Positions 1 to 11,239 of a stretch of 64,000 bases of DNA are shown here, piece after piece (the first letter of the stretch is position 1; each line of letters starts with the position of its first letter). The position numbers and the translations under genes were made by a program. Source of the DNA: Morinoia aosen (Eukaryota; Arthropoda; Malacostraca; Amphipoda; Talitridae); the NCBI GenBank assembly GCA_030386875.1, contig CM059576.1, forward strand, positions 64,727,581 to 64,791,580, written 5' to 3'. A model generated the notes under the pieces. It was given only the letters and a program-made list of their open reading frames with translations. It was not told the DNA's origin and made no database searches.

Positions 1-1055
1 TGTAATTTTCGGATTTTCTTCTTCATTTCCAGAAAATAATATCACGTTTGTTAGTACATTAATGAAAAGATCTTGAGCATTCATTGAATAGTGAAGTGTC
101 GCTATCAGCGTATTTGCAGCATTGCAATTTGACTTGCATCTCTGGACGAAGGAAGTGCCCCGTTTACAACGTTTTCAAGCATTTATTTAACCCTTCACTG
201 CATGGTGTGTCGAATATGACACATACCTGATTTTTTGTGTATAGAAATAATTAGCAGAGAAATGAGCATTTCTACGGCTTGTATCGCAAACGAGACACAC
301 TGTCCACGAAATGAACGCGTATGATGCGTGCTAGATGCAACCGGCGACCGGCCTCTAGCAGTAATGCTCAGTTTGGACGCCAACACAGCCGAGTGTGGAT
401 GTCGCTGCAGCAGTACCATTATGTTCATAATAGAGCCATATCATGCAATTTATTGGCGAGTAAAAATTTGGGTTTGTGTATAAGTTGTATTAGTTTGATT
501 CTATGATGAGAAACATTGAGAAGATGTAAAATAATTATATTTTATGAAAAGTTTTTAGTTTGTTTCATATATGGTACAACACGATTTTGCTGTATATTCC
601 AACTCGGGCTAAATTTGTGTCGTAAATAAAACAAACCCATGTATTCTTTCGTTACCAGGAATAATTTTAGCTTTATTATATTATTTCTATGTTGTTAAAT
701 ATTAAAATACATACTCAAAATACATTGAAACTATATTATTTTTATATAAAATATATATATGAAATAAATTATTATTTTTTATAATAAAGAATGCACGATA
801 GATGCACAACATTAGCGCATTCGTCTATCCTAAAATTTTTGTCAAAAACTGTCTCGCGGTTGCATAAAATGCATCACACAGTAATATTGTATAGAAGCTT
901 AATAAAACGAAATATTTATTGTTTTATTTTCAGAATATTCGAGTTTGAAGTGAATTTTCACGAGAAACGATCGGGGCCCTCATCTTGGAGGTGGGGGAAG
1001 GAACTGACAGACTAGATTTGGATGAAGATTTGAAATTGGAATTGAAATCTATGAG

Positions 1056-1398
1056 GAAGAAGTTGAAGATCCTTTGGGAGTTGAGCGATCACAGGAACAG
1101 ATTGAAAAATCATTAACAGCAACGGAACACAACGATTCCACTCTGATCTCAAATGAAACTCGCATTACCATCTATGAAGTAAATCCAACTGCTGTGAAAA
1201 TTGTAAGAAGTGATTCTAAAAGAAAGAGCTCTCCTGGAAATGTTATTAGGAAGTAAAAATCTCAAGATACTGGAAGAGCACGTAAAATTCAAGGGACGTA
1301 ATGAGCTAACCATAAAAATGAAAAAAATAGGGACTCCTAATGATTGCCGCAAGTGTGGAGAATCCGCACAAATAGGTTCAAAGGTAAACAGGGAATGA
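1056..1398 (+). pseudogene. Possible remnant of piggyBac-like transposase
   Basis: Short open stretches here encode an acidic, charged segment followed by EEHVKFKGRNELTIKMKK and a Cys-containing stretch. piggyBac transposases carry a conserved FKGR-type motif just after one of the catalytic aspartates, and the position inside a TTAA element fits. The frame is broken and no DDD catalytic triad can be assembled. The call rests on one motif and on context. It could be chance. Confidence 0.25.
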
Positions 1399-1399
1399 C

Positions 1400-2940
1400 A
1401 GCAAGAAGGTTTACTCAACTCGGCAAGTAGCAGCAAATTTAGATGATACGAACCATTCAAAAAGGCCGAACATCAGGATCGTAGATTCACGAGCCAGGAA
1501 CAATAATTAATAACTAGGTCAAATCGTAACACTAATGCCGGCTCTGCGTATAAGATTACAAAGCTACATTAATTCTAATTAACAATAACAAAATTCAGGA
1601 ACGAAAGTTCTAGGGTTAACCTAGATGAATGAAAGAAGACGATCACGATAAATTAACAAAATGGCGACTCCTAGCGAGGTGGCTGAAAAACGCAGCAGCA
1701 CTGTTACCACTACGAAAGCGCGAAACTATTCATTCTTCAGCGGCGATCCTAATCAGCTTGCGGCGTGGCCCTCCGGAAGGACTGGCCGTTCGCCCAGCAG
1801 ACAAAATTCAAGCCGGACGGCCCCGAGAATACCCTGTAGTTTAACGCTGTTCAGTAGCCCGATCGACACCCAGGGTAGCCAGCACCGCGCAACCGAAATG
1901 ACAGCCTCGTCCGAGATCGCAGCGCCGAATTACAACCAGCCGTCCCGCATCGTCCCCGGTGGAGCAGCCTCAAGCTGGGCTTTTGGAGCCCGAAGATGCA
2001 GATACTAGAAAATGAAACAAATGAATTAATGCAATGGAGAAATTAATGGAGTAAGAAGGTATTCATGATTTTGCAGCAAATAAGAACACTATAGCAGGAT
2101 TATTTCATGGGCCAACCTGAGTTTAATTATGCCTCAGTGTGGAAGCCACTCGTAGAGTTGGAAAGATGGTAAACGTCAAGAAAAAGGCTCAAGCAAAGAG
2201 CAAGTTTAGGAAATAGAATTAGGTTTAAGAGTCAATAGTACCACCCGGAGAGTTAGACAGCCGGTAAGCCGTCTTTCAGTTAGGCTCCAGGTAGGATAAT
2301 TAAGTTAAGGAAAAAGGTTAAGGGCCCATTCCAAGCAAGCTCGAAATAGATTTAGGTTATAAGAATTTAAGGTATCATAGTATTAAGATATCGAAGATAT
2401 TAAGGTTTAAGGATTTAATAGTTCAAGAAATTTAAGGTAGCTTAACAGGATCACTCACACGCACAGTCATACAATTAACTATGGCAAGGTTATCTATCAG
2501 AGCAATAGGACAAGGTGATTAATTTATAGGAAATAGAAGCAAAGATGGCGTTAGGAAATAGAGAAAATAAATGAAGAAGCGATCCACCGGGACACGTGCT
2601 TGAGGACGTGCCACGGCTGAACACCGAGCGTCGGCACCCACGACTGCGGAACGCCTTTACTCTCGGGATTGGTAGCCGCTGAGATCGTGACTAGAAATCA
2701 CCACCATAGCTAGGAAGTCGCAACTTAAAATAAGGAATGAAAAAGCAAGAGATACCAAACGGGTACCACTGCAACTAAAGGGATCAACCTAAAGTATCAA
2801 TAGGAATACAAATGAAGCTGCTAAGTTGCCGCAACGCCGCTCCCACCTCACCTGCCTCTAGCCATGATGCGAAGGTACTAAAGTTTAAACCGTAATGCGT
2901 CTCACAGGGCAATGGGTAAGTTCAGAATTCTCCATACAAG
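1400..2940. other. GC-richer block nested in the piggyBac-type element
   Basis: The base composition changes from the AT-rich flanks to a mixed, partly GC-rich stretch. At about 1661-1780 on the plus strand an ATG-started frame encodes a segment with FFSGDPNQLAAW, which resembles the start of Ty3/gypsy-type Gag proteins (inference from that motif only). It is quickly interrupted. No LTRs or target duplication were found around it, so it is left unclassified. Confidence 0.25.
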
Positions 2941-3861
2941 ATTTTATTCAGTGAAAATTTGATTTCAATAATACTTAAAGAAACATTCTTTCACTGGTTT
3001 GAAGGATCTCATTCATGTGCTGGATATTGATAAGATTGTTGTTCGAGAATGTATAGGGATCTGTATCATCATATCCTACGTACATGTTCCGTGCGCCTGG
3101 GATTATTTGAGCAGCATCATGGGCAACTTATCCAAGAAATAATGTCCCTTTAACAGCTTCAAACAGTTTAGGAGCTTTTTATACTTTGCTGATAACTCTA
3201 AAACTATTCTAAGAGATGATACTTGCACCGAGCAATTAATAGAGGCGAAAAGAAAACGAGGACCCTTTGTTCATGTCCCTGTGAAAAAAGTTCACCCAGA
3301 AGGATTTCCTCAATAGCCTTAGCCAAAAAATGAATGTTACCGCTATAAAATTCCTGATTCCAGGTTCCAGTCATACATCAGGGTTCCAAATGTCTTGCAT
3401 ATCTTTGTCAAATTAAGAAAATTATGTCTCGATAAATTTCTGTAACATGAAAAACTTGTGTTAGACCTAAAAAGACTTATTGGCATGTCACATGGAGAAT
3501 TGAATTGTTTTCTTCCAAATTTTGGCCTAATTGTGTACTCTAATAGATCTAAAAGCGATTAAAATTTTTAAATCAGTCAAGTAACTGATAAATGGAGTTC
3601 GATGTATTTGTTCCATAAACGACTCATACATCATGCTTCAAGACTTGATATTCATGTTGTGTCGTTTATGACACACAATGAAAAACATATAACAGAATGA
3701 AAAAATAATTGCCTTATGATTTGATATGCTAAAGAGATGTTTATTAAAGAGTTTATGAGCATGTAACAATTTTTTTCTATTTCCAAAAATAATTCATGCA
3801 GTGAAGGGTTAACTTCTTCCGAGAGTCCACCGTCCTTGCCAAGGTATGCCTAGCGGTTGTC

Positions 3862-3880
3862 TAGGTTAGGTTAGGTTAGG
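3862..3880 (+). repeat. Short TTAGG-type telomere-like run
   Basis: About four units of TAGGT/TTAGG follow each other just outside the piggyBac-type element. TTAGG is the usual insect telomere repeat, and short interstitial runs are common in insect genomes. This run is too short to imply a former telomere. Confidence 0.6.
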
Positions 3881-4590
3881 TCATTTAAAAAAAAATATGA
3901 TCCGTTGTTTATGGAACTTGGACACTTTATATGATATAAATCTAATATAAAACACATTACATTTTGGTATTTTTTAATTTATCCTGATATTTTCCTAAAA
4001 AATTGTGGGGTTGTTGAACTCCAGAAATTCCAACGAATTCTCAGTCAAAGCTGAGCGAAGGTAAGTTCCAATTAATGTTGGCTACTTTCAAAATTGCTCA
4101 CTACAACTGACATGAATTTGATTTGAATACAGAACGTCAGTTTACCCCGCGTCAATGTGGAAGTTGAAGCCGAGTCTTCTTCAACCTGTGTTGTGTGTGT
4201 GAGTGATGCCTTCCTCCTTCCTCATTTTGGACGCCTTCGTTTTGGTAGGAGAGTGGTCTCTTGTAGCTTTTCTTTTTGTTCAACACGTTGGCTACGTACC
4301 ATGTGCTCCACTGAGTGAAATGTTCATTTGCACACCAGCACAGCATTTCTGCACACTCATAAGGAGACGGTTCAAAGGGTGACACACAAGGGGGACATGG
4401 GTGCACAAGATTCCATGTTCGAGAGACTGGAATTGCTGAGGAGTAATAAAATTTGTTTAAATACCAAAACTGCTCCCATTGCGATTAGTAGATCAACGAT
4501 GTAAACATCATATTATAATTAGGGTTTATTTAGATTTAGAACTGTACTTCTTTTAAAAGTATTGTGAATGGTAATTATCAAGTGCTCGGA
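3881..4590. other. No recognised feature
   Basis: AT-rich to mixed sequence without convincing coding signal. A stretch at about 4070-4140 resembles 13430-13495, next to the inner end of the large foldback arm, so part of it may be related repeat sequence. Confidence 0.5.
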
Positions 4591-4769
4591 CGCTGAGCAT
4601 TCAACTCTTAGTCTCTTTATATCATTTAAAGAATCTGATGATGTGGCCATCTGATCGGCCGAAACATTTACTGAATTTAATACGATTACTTCATTGAGTA
4701 AATGTTTTGGCAGATCAGATCGCTCCAACATCAGATCTTTACACGATATAAAGAGTTGAATGCTCAGCG
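4591..4769. repeat. Penelope-like inverted hairpin with hammerhead-like core
   Basis: Two arms of roughly 80-90 bp are imperfect inverted copies (outer ends CGCTGAGC at 4591 and its complement ending at 4769). Each arm contains a core reading CTGATG, a GC stem, then an AAAC-type end. In the left arm this is CTGATGA at 4635, GGCC pairing with GGCC, then GAAAC at 4661. Penelope-like retroelements are known to carry hammerhead ribozyme motifs in their terminal repeats, which are often inverted. The stem does not begin directly after CTGATGA (three extra bases), so catalytic activity is doubtful. No Penelope coding region is present. Confidence 0.5.
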
Positions 4770-5364
4770 TTCCACCACCCAAGTGTCCAGGCAGTTGAAT
4801 ATTATCAATTTATCATTCATATTTATTTTATATAATGTATTATTGACAGGCTGACAATTTCATGTTATACTCAGCAGTTAGCTTTTCCATCCTAGTTTTC
4901 ATGTTAAGTGGGTTAATTATTTATACTATTGCTGAAGATCTATAACGAATGAAATAGATATTATTTGTATATATTCCAGTAGATAAAATCCTCCTGCGTT
5001 TTTATGTTAGTGTTATAAGGGTTTTTGGTGTATGTTGTACGATGAAGTAGTGAGACAGAGAGAAATGAAGGAAAAGTATCTATTCATTTTGGCCTTGTAT
5101 TTCGTATCTAGATACATTTGGAGTATCTATGACTAGCTCTGCTCTGAGGTAATGCACCCTAAAGACACATAGATCCTATATGCACCATTCTATTACTGCT
5201 CTTCTTGGTAGTACGCTGCGTATGGCTATATTTTACGACGTAAGGTTATACATTTCGCTTTGTAGGCGTCCATCAGGATCGCCTTTCAAAAATATTTTCT
5301 CCACAGAGGAGCCTTTAGTACCTTCTAGCTTGACTAGGATACCATTAGGACCGACGCATATTTA
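4770..5364. other. No recognised feature
   Basis: AT-rich sequence with no gene, no clear repeat and no long open frame. Confidence 0.5.
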
Positions 5365-5960
5365 CTGATTACTTGCAAAAACGTACTATCTCAAGGGTAA
5401 CTGAAAGTGTCTAATTTTTCGTCTAATATTCATGAAATTGCTTCAGCCTCCACTACCACACCGGGGAGGTTCAAATAGAATAAAGATGGAGGTGCCATTA
5501 AGATTGGAGTTAGAGAAGAGAGGAATCTATGCATAAGGTTTATTCCCGCACAGGATCCCGTGCGCACAGAAACAGTAAGCTGAGAAGGAAGTAAATGAAA
5601 CAAGATAAAAGTTGAAGAAAGAAGTCAGAGGTGCTGGAAACCAGGACAGCAGTGAAGCGAAAAAAGGTCCGTCAAGTAACAAAATGAAATTGTATTTCAA
5701 AAAAATTTCCCACCTAACTCTCAGCTCGGGACCACACATATTACCTCTGGGAGGGCTAATTCTTGTAGTGCTCCTGAGGATACCGTTAACAGTTCATCAC
5801 GGGTAATTCTAACCGTACTAGGACGTTCATTCCACGTTCATATTGCATATTTGACGAAAATTTCGTTTAATATCAATGTTAGAAATTCCCTGATTTCCTT
5901 CTCGTAATGACTTGAGAATTGGAAAACGCGGTTTTAAAGTCAATCTCAGATTAACTCTTG
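5365..5960 (+). repeat. Family A repeat copy
   Basis: Family A is an unclassified interspersed repeat defined here by comparing copies within the window. In order it has: a segment around GGTAACT, a purine-rich stretch around GAGAGGAAGGA, a block around GGAATCTATGCACAAGG, a block around CAGGACAGCAGTGAA, and a conserved 3-prime region CTCTCAGCTCGGGAC followed by GGGAGTGCTAATTC. This copy has all of these and then the downstream extension with ACGGGTAATTCTAACCG. It has no coding capacity. At least a dozen whole or partial copies lie in the window, on both strands. Confidence 0.7.
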
Positions 5961-6060
5961 GAGGAACTACAAATTCATCTTGCTGATTTGGACCCTTTCT
6001 TGAAAGAATTTCATGACAATTTATTTGGAATTTAAGAAAAAATTCGAGTCAAATTTTTAG

Positions 6061-6360
6061 TTTTTCCTGGTGTGCGATCGTGTATTGAAATGCCAAAAGT
6101 TCCATCGCTTATGGAAACATTGAGTGAAAAGTTGAGAGAATATCGCTAGGCTATAAACCCTTACGTTTTCGTAGAAAACTTCGCTTGATAAAAATATTAG
6201 AAATCCCCTGATTTTTCACTAGAAATGGCTTGAGAATCGGAAAACGCAGATTTAAGGGAAATATAAGCGTTGAAAGAAAGTCAGAGTCGCTTGTGAACAG
6301 GACAGCAGTGAACCGACAGAAGGCTGTTCTTAACAGAACAATAAAATATTTCAACACATA
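6061..6360 (+). repeat. Family A repeat, rearranged 3-prime portion
   Basis: Contains the downstream family A extension (GGAAACATTGAGTGAAAAG and the CACTAGAAATG segment). It then jumps back to the GTCAGAG / GGACAGCAGTGAACCG block, so the order is scrambled relative to full copies. This suggests recombination or a second insertion. Confidence 0.55.
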
Positions 6361-6364
6361 ATGG

Positions 6365-6490
6365 AGGCATCTACGGATGCTTTATTTGCAATTTTAAGCC
6401 TGATGCATATCACCTTGTTCATTGGATTTTTTTCAAATGCCTTATAACTAACACCAGGACGCCATGACGCTGTCCCCCGGTCAAAAAAAA
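6365..6490 (-). mobile_element. tRNA-derived SINE, 3-prime fragment
   Basis: Matches the body and tail of the SINE best seen at 46630-46913. On the minus strand it runs from the CCGGGGG segment through GGCGTCCTGGTGTTAG to the tail with AAATAAAGCATCC. The tRNA-like head is missing. Confidence 0.65.
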
Positions 6491-6894
6491 AGGCCTTACC
6501 TATTTCTCAGCTTGATATACCTCACCTTGGGAGTGCTAATTCCCATATATACAACGGTCGTTTCACCTTTCCTAAGGATTATAATACGCAAATTGAATTT
6601 CAAGTTTTTATAGAGCCATTTAGTCTGAAAATATTTATAAAACTGCGCTTCACAATTTCCAACTGATTTCTAGTGAGAAATCCGAGAATTTCCACTATTT
6701 TTATTATACAAAATATCCGTCAATATCGCAAGAGCATCGCCTTACAATATTTGTCCACATTTTCACTCAATGTTTCCATTAGCGCTTAAACATTTCAGCA
6801 ATTTCAGTGCTTGGTTGTACCGTAGTTGACGGTCAGTCATTATCTGTGCTAAAGCGATCTCAATTAACTGTAATTAACTGTAAACTGTATCTTC

Positions 6895-7330
6895 AGTGGC
6901 ATTACAGGAATTAGCACTCCCAGAGGTAATATGTGAGGTCCCGAGCTGAGAGTTAGGTAGCCTTTTTTCTGTTTAAATACACTTTTTGGGTTTGTTATGC
7001 ACCATCTCATTTGTTTCACTACTGTCCTGGTTTCTGCACTTCTGCCTTTCGTGTTCAACTTCAATCATGGCTTATAACATTCATTCTCGACTTACTGTTT
7101 CTATGCGCGCAGGATAATTTGCGGAAACACCCCTTATGCATAGATTTCGAGTTCCTCTAAATCCAACTCAACGGTGCTTTTAAAATTCCTCTCTTTGAAA
7201 AATTTTTCGTGGTAAGAAAGTTTCAACTAATTAATCTATCTCTAGAATGGGAATGAGAAAATTTGAACTTTTTTAGTTACCCTTCGATGATGTAACATTT
7301 TGCAAGTAGGCAGTAAATTTGGGTGGGAAG
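6895..7330 (-). repeat. Family A copy inside the left arm
   Basis: Shows the conserved GTCCCGAGCTGAGAG region, the GGAATTAGCACTCCCAG segment and the AAGTAGGCAGTAAATTTG end on the reverse strand. It is the counterpart of the copy in the right arm. Confidence 0.75.
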
Positions 7331-8674
7331 CAATGAAATACAATGCGCTTGACTGTACCATCTAAAATATCCGAATTTAACTATTTTTGGTAGGCGCTCT
7401 ACATTGGCGCCATGTTTACAAGCATTTAAGACTGATCTGATGTACTGAGGCTCGAGATGTAACCTGCTATCTAATGTCTTGTCAAATACGCAGAGTAAAT
7501 TAGTGGCGATGACTGAAGGAATTTATATGAAGCTAGGAGTACGAGGCGTGCAAGAAACACATTTCTCAAGCGTTGAGCCAATATCCTCGTTAAAATCTCT
7601 ATTGCATTTTTCCCCTTGGAATTTTGAGTGAATTTCTCAAAGTACATTTGTTATTCCTGCCAAACTGCACAGCGAACATGCTTTACATTTAGATCATCAG
7701 TGTAAGCTTATACATGAAACTTACTGCTATAATTGGTTGGAATAAACGTTGATAATAAATAAGATATGTAAACTTTGCGCGATTTAAAGCAAGGCAAACT
7801 ATTTAACGGAGTGAAGTATTGGGACGTACTGTGTGGGACTATCGTTATAGAAATGGATTAAAGTGGACTACTCAGCCTGGTACAATGGACACATTTGAGT
7901 GTAGCTACTTGTGGGCCCGAATAAGTACAGCGACTTCCAGGGCATCCTATCATCAACGCTATTCTAACGTCTTCTAATTAGTCGAGTATTTAGCTGTGCA
8001 AAAGCTAGTGAAATGAATGAAATGCTTCACATATATGCCGGTATGCAAATGAGCAATTATACTGAGTGGTGCACATATGTCACCATACGTAGTCAACGTG
8101 TGAAGACTTAATATAAATCTAATATTTAACGCTTGATCGAACGAACGATGATACAAGAAAAGTCAGAAAGAGTGTTTGACACAGAGTGTGTCGGGGAGAA
8201 AAGAGGTGAGACGGAAAAGGATAGATAGGGTACTGATAAAGGTGCGCTTTGCGCATGTGGTGCTGGTTTTGGAGGGTTTTTTGTATGTAGTTTGAGGGTG
8301 GTGTAAGTTAACTACCCGTCCGGGCTTTGTATCGGTGAGTGTTACGTTAGTAAGCATCTAAAGTACTAAACGTGGTTAATTAGGCTTTCCGTGGTGGAGA
8401 GGGGGTTGTGGAGTATCACTCGTTTGTTGTCGTGTCAAGTGTATAAGTCGCGGTTGAGGTGCGGGTCTTAACACTTTGCATCATCATTTCTAGTATTTCT
8501 CATGCGTAAAACAGATTAATCATTACCTTCATCATATGGGAAAATAACTCTAAACTGAAATTAATTATTAACTTGTCTTGAAACACATGTTAGCAATAAA
8601 ACAAAGTTTAAAAATTTCCCACGAACAACAGTGCTCACAAGTGCATTTTGCAGTAACGCAGTTTTACTCTCGCC

Positions 8675-9228
8675 TTGCTGCCTCTGCAGACTTTAGTGGC
8701 AACTAGCTATTGCTGCCACACCTCACGTGTTGTGTTGCTGCCTCTGCAGACTTTAGTGGCAACTAGCTATTGCTGCCACACCTCGTGTGTTGTGTTGCTG
8801 CCTCTGCAGACTTTAGTGGCAACTAGCTATTGCTGCCACACCTCGTGTGTTGTGTTGCTGCCTCTGCAGACTTTAGGGGCAACTAGCTATTGCTGCCACA
8901 CCTCGTGTGTTGTGTTGCTGCCTCTGCAGACTTTAGGGGCAACTAGCTATTGCTGCCACACCTCGTGTGTTGTGTTGCTGCCTCTGCAGACTTTAGGGGC
9001 AACTAGCTATTGCTGCCACACCTCGTGTGTTGTGTTGCTGCCTCTGCAGACTTTAGGGGCAACTAGCTATTGCTGCCACACCTCGTGTACGTGTTGTGTT
9101 GCTGCCTCTGCAGACTTTAGTGGCAACTAGCTATTGCTGCCACACCTCGTGTACGTGTTGTGTTGCAGCCTCTGCAGACTTTAGTGGCAACTAGCTATTG
9201 CTGCCACACCTCGTGTGTTGTGTTGCTG
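8675..9228 (+). repeat. 60-bp minisatellite, about 9 units
   Basis: Tandem units begin GCTGCCTCTGCAGACTTTAG and repeat every 60 bp; two late units carry a 6-bp insertion (TACGTG). Units 4-7 share a TAGTGG to TAGGGG variant. Because 60 is a multiple of 3, the array gives an open frame of 20-residue repeats. This is a by-product and there is no other coding evidence. Confidence 0.95.
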
Positions 9229-9500
9229 CCGATGAAATCTTCAATTCTGCGGGTAAGTTCAACACTTTCACCGCGGTTGTTAACGGTTGTTAGGCTAGGT
9301 TGAGGCAGCAGAATTGGGAAATCGACTTCACTGCTCGAATACATATATGTATTTTCCCAAGATATATGAATATTACAATTTCACGATGCATTTGTCATCG
9401 TATGATTTCAGTTATTTACATGAAGGTTCCGAAACAAATGAAATGCCATTCATTTACACCGGTGCGGGAATGAGCAATTTATCGAATGTTGCGCGTGTGG

Positions 9501-9921
9501 ATCAAAAGGTAACTATAACAAGACAATGTTCCCTCCGATTCATGTAATGGATTAGGGGTGGACCGAATCTTCGCATTCGCGTATTCTGCAAGTTTTACAA
9601 TATTCGCATTCGCAAGTAGACCTGCGAATATTTAGGCATTCTCTTCCATCCTCCACCGACTGCAGCTGTGAGAGCAGGCAGCACATTAGGGCTGTGGTGG
9701 CTGTACATGGCATCACCGACGTACGTCACGGTTGGTGTCGTATGTTACCAGCCAATTCTGTGCAATTATTGTAAATTTGCAATGCAGGCAAGTCAGCTAG
9801 AGCTTCAGTCGAGTGCGGTCATTGCGGGCTCTTCTCTGCCCTGTCATTTGTTGTCACCTGCGATCGTGTATATTTTTCTTTGGAACTGCGGGGAAATGTT
9901 CGAGTAATTAAAACACCTTTG
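9501..9921. other. Start of the foldback centre; possible hAT-type terminus
   Basis: At about 9552 a stretch AGGGGTGGACCGAATCTTCG followed by repeated CGCATTCGC resembles the ends of some hAT-type elements. There is no matching opposite end. The rest is unclassified. Confidence 0.2.
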
Positions 9922-10270
9922 AAAAGCGTTGATAATAGGATGCCTAGGCGTCACTGAACTTATTCGGGCCCACAATGAGTCCATTGTACTAAATTTAATT
10001 GAGAAACAGTCTACTGGATCGCTTATGGTAAATAAATGGTTACATGCAAATTTGCACTTGCGGTTCCGAGTGAACTTCATTACCGGAAGCCAAGGCCGCT
10101 CCTGCGCCCGTCCCGCTGCCTCTGATCTTCGTCTCACTCTGTCTTGCTTGACCCCGCGCCGTGCAGCATCTCCGACCGACACTTCCCACGTTGACTAGCG
10201 AGCGACCGCACTGGTGAAGCTTGTAGACTACAACGCATTGGTAGCTTATTCTAATTCCATTCTAATGTGA
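9922..10270 (+). repeat. Module shared with 19757-20110, with conserved GC-rich core
   Basis: The same module recurs in direct orientation in the second foldback structure. The first 130 bp differ at roughly one base in eight, but the GC-rich core (about 10053-10238) differs at only about five of 183 positions by eye. The related sequence in the large arms (about 15630-15750) lacks this core, so the core looks like an insertion present in some copies. Short open frames through it are not convincingly coding. Confidence 0.75.
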
Positions 10271-11239
10271 TAGTCCTACATATTAGGTCCTAATATTTCA
10301 CTTCATTAAACGGTTTGTCGTACGCACATTAGCAATAAGGTTTAATAATCTGTTCTTTCCTAACGGTAATTTTAATTCACAGATTAGGTTATTAAGTTAT
10401 GAACTTACACGGATCATTCATCAGTACAACCAGTTTGCTTTGGCTTTTGGTAGGGATAACTGATGTACTTTGAGGATATAAAGAGGATAAGTACTCGACA
10501 CACATGTTTCTTGCAAGCCGCCTGCTGTTTGTTCCCTATTTACATTGCTAGAGTCATAAATACCAAAGTGCTGTGAGGTGGTGTGCCACAAACAAGCAAC
10601 TAGCTACTAAATGCACCATTTCATCAACTAATCTTGTTCAAAATTAGATACGTAAAGCATTATATTTAGGACATTTAGTAGTAACCATCACTTCCTAGCA
10701 GGGCTACCGAAGGTTTTTCTGATGATCGTACTAAAATCTGCATGAAAGTGTACCAAAGATTATTAAAGCGTACCAAATCTATTCAACCAGCAATAAAACG
10801 TAAAAATTAAAGGTTTTACCTAATTTTCCAGTTAGAATGAAGCTCTTTCTTTCTTTTCTTCCTTCTTCTACCAAGGTTTTTTTAATTCAATCCTTGTCTA
10901 AGCTACCGTGGTGGCTTCCAATTTGTGCAATCTATGTTCTCTAACGTAGATTTTGATCGCATTCATGCACATAGTGTTGTTCTTATTAACGAAATCCTGT
11001 GTTTTGTTTCTATGTAGTTAGGGTCGAAAAAATTCTCTAGCTGCAGCTACCGTCGTGCCATATGTACAACAACAGAGTGACATTTGGGGCAGATCGTATC
11101 TAATATGAACGACCGTACCAATTACGACAACCTTGCTTCCTAGGCGTCAGTCAAGACGCCGGGCAAATATAAGTAAATTAATATATTACTCGTCCCACTC
11201 GCGGTGACTCCGCTGGACTTTCATTCTTTCCAACTTACT
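10271..11239. other. Non-coding centre of the foldback structure
   Basis: Partly alignable to sequence downstream of the shared module near 20100-20400 (GATAACTNATGTACTTTGAG is recognisable in both). A T-rich stretch lies at about 10850-10900. No gene is seen. Confidence 0.45.

Larger units (their letters stand above)
191..3808. mobile_element. piggyBac-type element, TTAA borders, internally decayed
   Basis: The segment is bounded by a perfect 14-bp terminal inverted repeat, CCCTTCACTGCATG at 191-204 and its complement at 3795-3808. Each end abuts a TTAA (187-190 and 3809-3812). TTAA duplication with a CCC start is the known signature of piggyBac-superfamily insertions. A subterminal 18-bp palindrome, TGTGTCG-NN-TATGACACA, occurs at 206-223 and 3658-3675. 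No intact transposase is present. The interior contains a small possible transposase remnant near 1.2-1.4 kb and a GC-richer foreign-looking block (about 1.4-2.9 kb). About 3.6 kb separates the ends, so the element is either a decayed autonomous copy with a nested insertion or a non-autonomous derivative. Confidence 0.8.
6571..9500 (+). repeat. Left arm of the large inverted repeat
   Basis: Pairs with 13500-16925 on the opposite strand. The inner boundary is sharp: similarity stops after GCGCGTGTGG at 9491-9500, matching CCACACGCGC at 13500-13509. The outer boundary is near CCTAAGGATT at about 6574, matching AATCCTAAGG at about 16916. Confidence 0.8.

Noticed and set aside
3862-3880. Former telomere at 3.87 kb
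   Set aside because: Only about four TTAGG-type units, with no subtelomeric context; short interstitial runs are expected by chance in insect DNA.
4519-4782. 87-codon minus-strand open frame
   Set aside because: It lies over the Penelope-like inverted hairpin, and the frame is explained by that structure.
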